DNA of 64,000 nucleotides. Source: Agrypnia vestita. Its lineage: Eukaryota; Arthropoda; Insecta; Trichoptera; Phryganeidae. Below, piece by piece: positions 1-12,500 of this stretch; positions within the stretch are counted from its first letter, which is position 1; each line of letters begins with the position of its first letter. The DNA lies in NCBI GenBank assembly GCA_016648135.1, contig JADDOH010023026.1, positions 106,776 to 170,775 of the forward strand, written 5' to 3'. The position numbers and the translations under genes were made by a program. The notes beneath the pieces were generated by a model. It was not told where the DNA came from, did not search any database, and worked only from the letters and a program-made list of their open reading frames with translations.

Positions 1-304
1 ATATGTTGTATGAAATTTTTGCTATTGAGAATGTATAAAGAATCAAAAAGAAAAATAAATGCAGTAAATTCTAAAATGATCAACACGTGTATACACTTGT
101 ACAACAATTTGACAATAGTCTAATATGGGATTTACGAGTTAACACCATACTGACTTACCTAGTTAAAGGTAGTAGGTTCACGATCTGTTTGATCTTAACA
201 AACTAGTGCTGCCATCTATGTAGGAAAAATGAAAATGCTTCTTCTCTCTTAATACTCTTATAAGACTATTTTAAAATGTTTCAATATAATTTTGTTTCTT
301 CCAG
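1..304 (+). other. 3' end of an upstream projectin intron
   Basis: AT-rich sequence with no open frame resembling the gene. It ends in a pyrimidine-rich tract and CAG that serve as the acceptor of the first exon. The ATG at 292 lies in this intron and is not a start: the preceding exon must supply one base to the first codon. Nothing else recognised. Confidence 0.8.
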
Positions 305-564
305 GATTGGAGCCCATGCACACCTACCTGTTCCGGGTGAAGGCCGTGAACGAAGAGGGAGAATCCGAGCCTTTGGAGGCCGACAATGCGGTGGTGGCGA
401 AGAACCCCTTCGACGCCCCATCGCCGCCCGGTCTGCCAGACATCGTGGACTGGGACGAGACCATGGTCAAGCTCAAGTGGGAGCCGCCGATCCGCGACAA
501 CGGCGCCCCCATCACTGGATACATCATCGAAGTTATGGACAAGTTCAGAGGAGAATTCGTCAAG
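305..564 (+). CDS. bt: projectin exon 1 of window: FnIII second half + next FnIII first half
   Basis: Carries the end of one FnIII (TYLFRVKAVNEEGESEPL, linker AKNPFD) and the start of the next (WEPPIRDNGAPITGY). The first two bases complete a codon from an exon before the window; donor AAG|GTGAGG, ending in phase 0. In modules 2-7 an intron separates the paired FnIII domains at this linker; here there is none. Confidence 0.92.
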
Positions 565-3500
565 GTGAGGACTCACGTTTATTTAACTCTTAAGACTGTG
601 CTAAAAAATACCTTCGGGAACGGTGGTGTAACACAGCGTTACCTGATTAAAAATCGGCATGTGTGATAAAATATACATATATACGATACAGATAAGACTT
701 TTTAAAGGTCTCTTTATATAATTATGTAACGTAAACATACATATTTGCATTACTTTAGTAAATTATTATAAAATCATGGCATATCGAATTTGCGTGCGCT
801 TCCGCTGGCGTACCATTATCAACTGAATTCAACGACGCGGTCGCTACGTTGCTGCACTCCATCTTTGTCTAACACGTGTTATGCGAATCTACCGTACTCT
901 TTCGATATTGTTTTCGCTTTCACCGAAACCCAAGCAACTGCCATCTCTGTCTTACATGAAATGTGTGGTATTGTCGTGCTCTTTCTTGCTTGATTTAACT
1001 GCAATGTGCAATATTCTGCTCTCTCTTACACACTGACTCTCTTACTTAATGAATAAATATTTTTTAATTAAAAAATCCGTACATTCGTAACAGTATAATT
1101 TAATCAATTTGGTGTGAAAATGTCTATTCAATGATTACAAAAAATGTGACATTTTAGTTTTCGTAAATAAGGTAGATATTTCATATTTTCTATGACATGT
1201 AGACAAAATGAGTATGCCATATTGCAGAAGGTTTCACGACACCACATCCTAGAATAGGATGCATGTTTCGTAGCAAGTTTTGTAAAGCATTAGAAGTATC
1301 AGACAGAAGATGGCTTCCATGTTAGATACTCGCCTTATAGATTTCAAAAAAATATATATATATAACTGTTCTTAGTAACTTTAAATTCACTAAATTATCT
1401 GTTTGAGATATATTTGATGTTTACAATTTTGCCATAGGTCAATGGCTGCGGGCAGCAAATGAAAACACGGGAAATTAATCAGCTTATTAGAAAATTAATT
1501 AGAAACTAACTAACTAACTTACCATCATGCCGTTTCCCCGTGGGGGTAGGCAGAGAGGATAGAGCGCCACACTTTTCCGTTCTGACATACAACTCTCGCC
1601 TCATCCACATTCATACATCTTCGCATACAAGCTCGCCGGTTGTTGAGGTTTCTAACGGGACAAAGTCATTTAACACAAATTGAACTTAACACTATTCTTT
1701 AAATCAAACTTTTTTTTCACTTGTCTATGAACACTTTATTATCGCTAGAACATTACATCCAATTCTCGCACCTAGACTCGCACTTATTTATTTTGCCACT
1801 TAGACAAGAACTCGCTCGATATCTGGCGTTCCAAAATTCTACGACTGGGCACACCGGCCGTCGTCCCGCGTTTACTTCGCACAGATCAAAATGTCAAAAC
1901 AAACTCTCTCGCACCGCAGCCTAGACCCGCTATTTATACGCAAACACTGGTTTTCGAACTCTTGAGAAGATTCTTTTCCTTTCTAGTGTTAGGATAAGGT
2001 TCCCGTCGCTTCTTGTTCCAGGCGTCTCCTGAATGTTGTAGATGATCCGAGAGGGCTGTGAGCTGTTCTAGAAGGCTTCGATTTTATTTTCATCATTGAT
2101 ATATTACAAGAGATTCTGTAGTGTTTGAACACGGAATGTGAAATGGATAAATTAAGATGGAAAATACGGGTTCTGGAAGGAAAGAAATGTCAGAAGGAAA
2201 ACACGCTCTTACCTTTCTCCTTTTGGTCCAAGTCAAAGGAACAACGCTGGTTTCTCCCTTATCAGAAGGACAGTAAGTAGCTCAGGAATTTTTGTGGCAC
2301 CTTGATCCTTATCCGAAGGTTTTACGATCACGTAACAGTGGACACACAAAACTTAGAAAAAAACACGTCCAGCAAACAAGACAGTTCAAAGTTGAATGGT
2401 AATGTCATAGATAAAAGGTTTTAGTAGAGCGTGCACTATGAAAAGGTGTAAGGAAGGTGGTTGTGTTCAGTGACGTCTGATCCTGGTTCATAAAGCTCGA
2501 ACACTGTAGGCTATCTATTTTTACCATCTCTTAACGATATTTGTTTTTCCAGGCTGTCGAAGTCCAGGGTAATGTCTGCCAAGGAACAGTGCCCAGACTG
2601 GAAGAAGGAAACCAATACCAGTTCAGAGTCAGGGCAGTCAACAAGGCTGGGCCCTCGGAGCCCTCCGAGCAAACCAACTGGCACACCGCTAAGGCTAGAT
2701 ACCGTATGTACCTTTAAAATATTGTTTCACTTATTAAGAACTAACTCTCCATACCCGGGATTCCTCGGAATTGGGATATACAGAGAGGGATGGTTTTATT
2801 TTCTTCAGGGTCCTAGAGCGTATCCTAGAGCAGTCCTCGCAGATGACCCATCATCATTTAAAAAGTCACTCCTAGCACACAATACAGTAAAATCTCGTTA
2901 ATTCGAAATTCAAGGGACCCAAAAAAACATTTCGAATTATGCGGAAACCCGTTAATTCGAAATTCAAGGTACAAAAAAAATTTTAAATCGCAATACAATT
3001 GCGAAATTTGCCAAAAATTTTGTGAAAAACGTCTTTATTTTTGTATATTTCAAGAAATCATTTTCAAAACGCAATACTTATCATGCTTATACGAAGACCG
3101 CGACATTTATATTACTAAAGTACCCGGTATTGATATATTTGTTGTTCTCACTTGAGAAAAAATCGAAATATTTTTTTCAATTTCGTCAAATTTAAAAAAA
3201 AAACGATTTTTATGAACTAAAATGTATTGACTTATGCCTCAAGGGACTAAAAATTAATTCGAAAAATCTAAAATTGCGATGCGATTGCGAAATTCGCCAA
3301 AAATCGTAAATCTCATGAAAAAAACATTAATTTTGTGAAAAATGTCTGAATTTTTGCATATTGCGAGAAATCATTTCGAAAACGCAATATTTATTATGCC
3401 AATGCAGAGACCACCACATTTCTATTACTAAAGTATACGAAATTGATACATCTGTTGTTGTCACTTGCGAAAAAAATCGAAATATTTTTTAATTTCGTTA

Positions 3501-6500
3501 AATTCAAAAAAAAATCGAATCATGTGAACTAAAATGTATTGGTTTATTCCGCAAAGGGCAAAAATTTTCGAATTATCGTGGTTAATCTACTGTGAAATTA
3601 GCATTTTGGGACTTGTGGATCCGAAAAATTTCGAATTCTGGCGAATTTCGAATTATCGGGGTTCGAATTAATAGGGTTTTACTGTACCAACTGTTTATTT
3701 AATGATAATTTTCTTAGGCTTAACAACCACAACACTTGTCTTTAATTGTGACATACATGTTACTCTATGTCAATAATTGTTACCAATTTCTTGTCCGCTA
3801 CTTGCACTCTACACTCTTAATCGCCATGCAGAACATTTGTCAATTTGTATATGATTGCATTGCATTGATACATTGAATACATGCATGTTGCTAGCGCAGG
3901 TCTAAGACACTTGTAATTGGGATATTGGGTTGAGTTTGAAATAAGTAATGTATTATGTATTCTGTAACTAGTATTATGTTGGTGTTTCACTAAAAATAAC
4001 ACCTCCTTCTACATATTTATTCCCAGAAGCTACCATCAATCAATCACAACTTCACCACACACAAAGTATCATTAAATAAAAAATACAACAAGCATATAAT
4101 ACACCTATTCAAAAAAAAAATGGATAACTTCAAATTTTTTAAATACCCCTTGTGGCACCATTTTATAAATAAAATAATAAAACCTTTGTTTTAACCGCAC
4201 TTAAATTTTGTTGTAAAAATTCAACATGTTTCGGGATTTTTTCCTGAAGAAAGGAGCATCGCTCCCAAAACATGATAAATTTTTAGGATAAAATTTAAGT
4301 GTGATTGAAACGAAGTTTTAATTATTTTATTTGTTATATGCAATAATGTGAAAAATAAACAACATTATTTAGTAATAATTAATTTTAATATCAGTTATAC
4401 AAATTAATATTTAGGAAATAAAACAGACATGTCAATCGACAGCAGATTTATTTTAGATGTAATCAAGACTTCATATGAAATAAGTCTACAAATTCACTGT
4501 ATATGGTTTAGGCAATGGTGAGTGAATATGATAGATATTGCTTGCCCAATGTAAATTGGCATGTGGGGACATTGGAACTAAAACCTGCCCCGCTCGCACC
4601 TCATTCAGTTCATTCTCGTATTTGAGCGCGAGCCGTGACATCTTGATTTCCAATATACATTGAATTATTGTGTCCAAAACATCCAAAGCAGTCCGGGATG
4701 GTGCAAGAACAATTGCCAATGAAGTAATAAAGTTTTGCGAAGCTGAAAAAGTAAATAATAATAGAGCGGCCGCCATTACTGGACTGTTTCTTTAGTGTTG
4801 CCTGACCAAATTTCTATTAAAGGCTCCGACACCGATCACCGGACATTCTGTACATTATTTATGTATTGTGTAATAAATTTACACCCTGGAAACTTCTGTT
4901 ACGCGACAGGGACGCCCACCCTCGCACGCCAATTTATACTGGTATGTCTATAGTCGTTATATTTTCACAATTAATAACTTATTCATTCTTTCAGTAAAAC
5001 CTCGCATTGACCGCACCAACCTGAACCAGATAACCGTCAAGGCCGGTCTTCCGGTGTCCCTGGACATCAAGATCATCGGCGAACCTCCACCAGTCGTCAC
5101 CTGGTACTTCAAGGGTACGGAGATGGTCACCGACGACCTCATCCGTATCGACAATGTGGACTATAACACCAAGTTCCTCATCATGAGGGCCAAGAGAGCC
5201 AACACCGGAATGTACAAGATCAAGGCTAAGAACGAAGTAGGAGAAGATGAAGCCGAGGTCGAGATCATTGTTGTTGGTAAGAAAACAAATGTGTTTATAT
5301 ATTTTTTAATCTCATTCTCGTAGTCCATGTACTCATGACATGAATTCATGAAAAATGGAGATATTCATTTGTCTCGCGGTCCATTATGCAGATAATTTGT
5401 GTGCGGGGGCCTTTAGCCTCATCAAGTTTATGAACTAAAAGTAAAATAAAGATATGTCAGTTTGTGGTCGTGTATTTCATTAAAACATTATTATTTTATA
5501 ATTGACACAGTAAAAGAATCTATGCCCTTTACTAAAGCGTATGACCAGGGGCGTGCAGTGAGAAAAAGAAGCATGATTTTTTCCTAAACATATATTTCGA
5601 AAAGAAATTCAAATAAGAGATATATCTCGCAATATTCCTCACAACAATTAACATAGTATTCAGATTTTAATATTTCATAATATTCTGCCAGATAAATATG
5701 TGGAATTCATACCACAATACAGTAAACCACCAATCTAGGCCACACACATACACAGTGGCAAGGAATGCCACATAAGCAAATCGAGGCACGAGCCAGACAC
5801 GCGCGCGGCCTGCAGTTCATTGCACCATCAGCATTTTCCGATGAATTCTCCACTCACACAGCCGCACTCCAGGAGATTCCTTTGTTCGTAAATTATATAA
5901 AAGGAGGCCCACGTCCTCAGCATGTGGGCATGTCAGTCTTTCATAGATCTCCGGCGGGTGGCCGGAGGCTATGGCCCTTAGAGTATCTATCATTTTCTGT
6001 ATAATCATACTCATGTATATTTTGTACTTGTTTTATCGAGATAATAAATCATTAAATATTCTACGCCTTTGGAGCTTTTCCGTCGCATGACGGTGGTGAC
6101 CTAAAAACAACTGCTCCAAAGCACCTTTAAACCCCCAAAAATACTTAATTTCGATTTTTTCCTAAATATTCATTCTTCAATGTTCTCACTGCGTACACGA
6201 GTATGACAGATACTTGTCATTCTTCATTAAAATCATACTTCAAGAGTGTCTTCTGACACAGCGCTGTTTAAAGAACTGCACGGTTATCAAGAAACATTAT
6301 TGTAATCAATATTATTAATAATTATGATGATTATAGTGTTGACTTTGTGGTTGGACATAATTAATTATGAATAATAATATTATTTATTAATTTTTAGGCA
6401 AACCCTCCAAGCCCCAGGGACCTTTGGAGGTGGCAGACATCACCAAGAACGGCTGCACCCTGGCGTGGAAGAAACCCGAAGACGACGGAGGAAGTCCAAT

Positions 6501-9500
6501 CGAGTACTACGAGATTGAAAAGATGGATCCCACCACCGGAACGTGGGTACCTTGCGGAACCAGCAAGGAGCCGAAGGTAATTGGACAATAAATATGGCTT
6601 CATTGAAATGTGGTTTCGGCTATATTGATTTATTCAGTTGACAAGGGATAATTATATTTATTTATTATTAACGCCCATTAGGGCTCTTACAAAAAATAAA
6701 GGTAAAGTAATGCATGTCAAGCAATAATTGTATTACCGTAAAGCTCTAATAAAACAGAACAAAGTAAATGACAAGAAAGATACAAGTATACAGCAAGAAC
6801 ATAGAAAGTAGGTCAAGACGTAAAGATACAGTAGGTATTAGTAGTATAATCTGCCATATTCCGTAAATAGCAATATGTATTTGGATCTTAAGAATATTAT
6901 CCCAACACTTATAATAATAAACGAGACATAGGTGTACGTCGGTGTTTGTCGTACTCAAATAAGGAGATTCGTATATTTTTAAATATCTCTCAAAGTAAAT
7001 ACCTTTATTTGCGGTGTCCGATGTGTCTGCAATGCCTTTAGAAAAGGGGTTGATTTCTCCTTCTTATCCAGGTGGCCTGGTCTGACAGAGCCTCAAACGG
7101 ACTATTGAAGTACCTATCGCAAACGTAACCTCACGATTCCCATGTTTTGAGTAAAATTACGTAAAATAAGTACAAATGCTGCATTTAAAGCGTATAGAAA
7201 AAAGATTATTTCATAATATGCACTTATTAATTTCTTCTCCCACAGCGTTCTGATGTAAAATAATAGCAAAATTGTCATTGTCACGTTGAACTCGTATTTA
7301 TATTTTGACGTTTGACAGATAACTGTCATGTACTTCTTTCTCACACTCTCTCTCTCTAGTGGAAACTGAAAGAAATAAACAACTATGTATACCTACGTCT
7401 CGTTTTTTTCTTTTTATTTTCGTCTATTAAGTGTTGGGATAACAATCCTAAGATCACAAAATTGCTATTTTCGGAATATGGCTAAATGTATGAGTGTAGA
7501 TACACTTAGTACACCACATTGTAGAACACTTAGTATAACACATTGAACACTTCACACAGAGACTTTAAAAGCTGGCACGTAAAAAGAAGCGAGATGTTAG
7601 TAGTTAGTGATAAAACATTTCTACAAATGACTCCCTAACTTGATATTAAACAATTTCTTTATATTCAATAGACGAAGTTGAGTGGTCTTTCAAAATATTT
7701 TTTAAAATATGTTTAAATTTAATTAAATTAGTGGAAAATAATAATCCTTTCTTTTCCCATAGTCCCCCGGTATATCTAGAACTTGGTATAGTTTCTCCTT
7801 CTGGTATTGTGGCACGTCGATAGCAGTGTTTAAAGACAATACCATTAACTTTGTTATTTTCCCGCCAGGCTCAAGTTGCTGGTCTCCAGGAAGGCAAGCA
7901 GTACAAGTTCAGGGTCAGGGCCGTCAACAAGGAGGGAGAGTCTGAAGAACTCGAGACCGAGAAGCCCATCACCGCCAAGAATCCGTTCGGTAAGAAAATT
8001 ATCCTTCATCATCATCACTCTTGGCACTACAACCCTCGATGGGTCTTGGCCTCCACAAGAATCTTCCTCAACTCGTCTCGGTCTAGTGCCAGCTCTCTCC
8101 AGTTTCGAAGCTCCAAGGCAGAGATGTCTTTGAGGACGTTGTCACTCCATCTTAATTTTGCCCTTCATAAGGGCCTTCGCCCTGTTGGCCTTGAGTTCAG
8201 CAGGGACTTTGGTGCTTGATGCTCGGACATTCTTTCCACATGTGGAAGCCGAGCCACCGAAGTCTTCCCAGTTTTATAAATTTTGTGACGTTTGGCTCCT
8301 TAAACATTTTCCTTAAAAATTATCCTTACAATATTAATAAATAGCAACCAAATACAAGATAACAAAATCATATATTTAGATTAGATCTCATTGAAAATAG
8401 TGCGAACCAGTTGCTAAAATAAGAAGCTTCTCGTGGAGTCTTTCAAAGAGCATGCAAGACTGCATGCTCTCTGAGGATGGTTGTAAAGTAGACGCAATCA
8501 AATATCTGATATTGTCACATTTCAGCATCTGGCTAATTCAGTACATAATTTACCTTGACTGTGATTGCTATTGTCAAATGGGCATAACAAAGTTAAGTTT
8601 ATTTTTATTTTATTTGCAGACGAGCCTGGAAAGCCTGGTCGTCCAGAACTCAAAAACTGGGACAAGGACTTTGTGGACCTGGAATGGTCGGCACCGAAGA
8701 GCGACGGTGGAGCACCCATCACCGGATGGGTCATCCAGAAGAGAGAAAAGGGAGGAAGGTAAGGATTTTCTCTGGATTCATTGACCTTACTAATGCTACT
8801 GTTGTGTAGCTCTATGGCCGTTGAGAGTCTTTACTTGATGTAAAACTCGGCTACTACCATCACTGTCCTGGGAATTTATATTGCAATCAGAGATAGGAAT
8901 ATAACAGAGGCATGTTCAATCAGAGTTTAATATCCAGTTTCTTTATGCCTTCCTTTGCGTTAAGATAAAATTTAATTCACAGCTCTCTAGTATAAATAAG
9001 CAAATCTATTCAAAATATAAAAAATGAGTAGCTTGTTGGTCTTGTGGTTAGGACACTCGCCTCGTGATCCAAAGGTCGCGGGTTCGAATCTCAGCCCAGA
9101 CTAGCAAGTTAGTCCTATTTTCATAGCACAAGCGTTTAGCTTAGTTTGAAAATAGTAAGAATATTGATATGACACGTATTCCGTGTTCGCATCTCTATTT
9201 AAAAAAAAAAAAAGATTAAATTCTTTTATAAAATAAATTGATACCCTTGTAATAATTTAATTAAAACACTCTTTAACTTTTTTCCTCTTTTTGTTTATGA
9301 CAATACCGATTTTAACGTATCATGACCATCTTCATACTCTCATTTATAACGATTTCAAGAATCAAGTACAAGAATCATTATTTTCAGATACTTTGTGATA
9401 TTGGTGAAAGGAATATTTTATTCTACACTATTTGTTTAAACACCCAATAGCATCTAAATCCATTTTTCCAATTATTTTTGCAATTTTAGGGAAGGTTAGC

Positions 9501-12500
9501 GGGTCGATGGAATGTAAGAGTGATTGGATGAAAATATTTATTTCTTGTCGAAGATATGCCCCGGGAGCAAGTACAAGTAAGAAATATAAATGATGAACAA
9601 AGTAACAAATGATTTAACGCGGCACAGGCCTGCCTGATATTACGGCAGAGGCCCGACTGTGCAGCCTCGTCGTGTCCCTAGCTCGACCCTTTGTTCTTGT
9701 ATGTCCTTGCTATCGAAGAGGTACACGGCGTGAATCGGCTGGGTACCGCTACACAATCAATCAATAAATCAAACTTGGTACCACACTACATACAAAAGCT
9801 ATGTCCGAAGATTTTACCATCAGGGAGGACTGTAGTCTGTACCGTAGTACTGAGATCTGTAGGTCTGCAAGGCGCCAATACTTTACTAGAACTCAGCAGA
9901 GCTAACTGAGCTGCCTACCAGCGCCTTAAGCGTGACAGGCCCAATCATTCGGAATAGCTCCCCAGTGCTAAAATATATATTATTATTAATCTTTCAAAAT
10001 TAACTTTTCCAGATCATGGTCCGACTGCGCCAAGATCACTGGAGAAAGGCCCGTGGGCAAGGTCACAGACGTTGAGGAAGGCCACGAGTACGAGTTCAGG
10101 GTGATGGCCGTCAACAAGGCCGGACCCAGTGAGCCTTCCGACCCGTCCAAATCCGTCATCTGCAAACCACGTTTCCGTAAGTAATTTTACTAAATTAAAA
10201 AAAATTTCTGTCTCAGTTGATGGGCTCATGCAAATGATTTCGTTGACCGTATCTCTTTCATTTAATATGTATGATGACAGATTTTGAAGTAACACTCTAT
10301 ATTGTAGGTACACGTCTACTATTACCGAAAATAACATTATTTCAGTAATAAACTAAGTTTTTACGCAAATAATTGCATTTTCATCAACATATTCACATCA
10401 CAACAACAACATCAACATAAAAAACTTCAATAACCTACCTACAGATATTAAGAAAATCGATGACTTACAACAATTAAAGAAAAAAATAAACCAACACTCT
10501 AGATCGATACAATTTGACAATGCATAACAAGACATATAGCTAAGGAACAAATAAGCCAAATCCAAAATAAACTAATAAAGTGTAAGCCCCTCACCAAGCA
10601 CATGAGCAAGTCTCATTTTTGGAGAGGCAAAGCAATAAAATAAAATGTATCTAAGTAGATTGTAATAGACAAGTGTATTATGATTTAAATGTAGTTTTAA
10701 TATCAAATAAAAAAATAAAATAAAAAAATTTCGCGCAAAAACGCCCGCAGTTGTTATTTCGTCTACGTGACGTCAAGCCTCAGTAAACATTGCACTTTGT
10801 CTATGAAACACGGTGATGGGTACTGAGGCGTGACGTCATTCGCTCTGACCGGAGTTTCAGTTAAAATAGTGGATTGCACAATTTTTTACTTTTATTTTAT
10901 TGAAAATCTTATTAATCTCAATGTGTATATTAAAACTGGATCATTTTTTAGAATCCTTTCAAAATATTTTCTTTTCTAAAATCACATTCTTTAATACTGT
11001 CATCATGCCTATTGAACTACTTTTTATTTTGCAGTTGCGCCAAAGATCGACCGCAAGAACTTGCAAAAGAAGAACATCCGTTCCGGCGAGACTCTCCGAA
11101 TGGAGGCCGATGTCAAGGGAGAACCGGCACCCACCATCACCTGGACTCTAAAGGGCAAGGTCCTGGAGTCTACGGAATCCTTGAAGATAGTGAACGAGGA
11201 CTACAAGACCTCGTTCGCCTTCATCAAGATGAAGAGGGCAGACACTGGAGTGTACATCGTAACAGCTAAGAACGACTCGGGAACTGACACAGTGGAGGTC
11301 GATATCACAGTTATCGGCAAGCCGTCCAAACCAAAGGGTCCACTGAAGGTATGTTATTTCGTTAAATTTAATTCATAAAAATGTTTCAAGTTCAAAAGCT
11401 TATTTTACAGAAATTGTATTTTGAGATTATATCATTTTTTTTCATACGTGAAATATTTTCACAGTGTACTCTTTGATTGATTGATTGATTAAGACTCTTT
11501 TTAAAGGTTTTCCTGGTTCATAGAGGTATCATTAATGGCAGCGACATCTATGTATACCTACTATGTCATGGACATTACTAATTTTCTATTATAGATGGCT
11601 ATTGCATAGTCCCTTAAATAATGTGTATACCTACAAAAATTTGATACTGTAATGTTCTAACAGTGGAACTGGTGAACGTTGATGCATTAAGAAAAGGGAT
11701 TAATAAGCCAGCTAATACAAGACATAAGCCCTGTGGCCACCCTGTAAAGACTTGCTTACGTGTTTCCCATTTAAATAGCTTCGTCTCTGTTAGACTTCTA
11801 TAATTTATTTTAACAATATCTTGAAGTGGTTATTAGATCTTATGTCACCTTTTGTCATAGGACCAAATGTTCGTGGACCTTTTGCCGTGGATCCCTGAAT
11901 TTTTTATTGATGGAATTAGATGTGTCAAAAAAGTCATGCTTCAATATTCCCACTGCTCGCGCCTGCTTTGAAGGTAGTCCTCCAGTCATGAATATCAAGC
12001 TGTCAAGTGTCTTTTAATTCTGCAAACTTCTGTGTTGACTTTTTACGCTTCAACAAGCTAGGAGGCTCAATTACAGAAGCGAAATACATCACAAATCACC
12101 CGGGCTTGAGTAAATTACATAGATTAATTGTGAACTCACCGAAAATCGAACCCCAGAAACATCAGTGTGAGAAGCCAGTGTCATGCCCATTGGGCGAGGG
12201 CCTGACCCTGGCTTCTCATACCAAGAAATCGGCTTCTCGCACCAATAATAAATTCAATTCTTCCTTCTTGTGGTATAAGTATTGAAATTTTTGATGAAGC
12301 CTTCTGACATTAAGCAAAATTCATCTTCTTCTTTATCAGCCTTCGTCTCTCCACTGCTGGATATAGGCCTCTTCCGTCTCTTTCCATCCTTCCTTGTTGT
12401 TTGTTAATTGTAGCCATTTATTTCCCCTCACAACGGCTATATCATCGGCCCATCTCTTTTGAGGTCTTCCGATGCCTCTTTTATTCTCCCAAGCAACATT

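Noticed and set aside
292..305. ATG at 292 as a start for the first coding block
   Set aside because: It lies in the intron; the AG acceptor at 303-304 and the phase of all later exons show the frame is entered from an upstream exon.
9028..9100. tRNA gene
   Set aside because: A and B boxes are present but no proper acceptor-stem pairing is evident, a non-tRNA body and poly-A tail follow, and there are three copies: a SINE.
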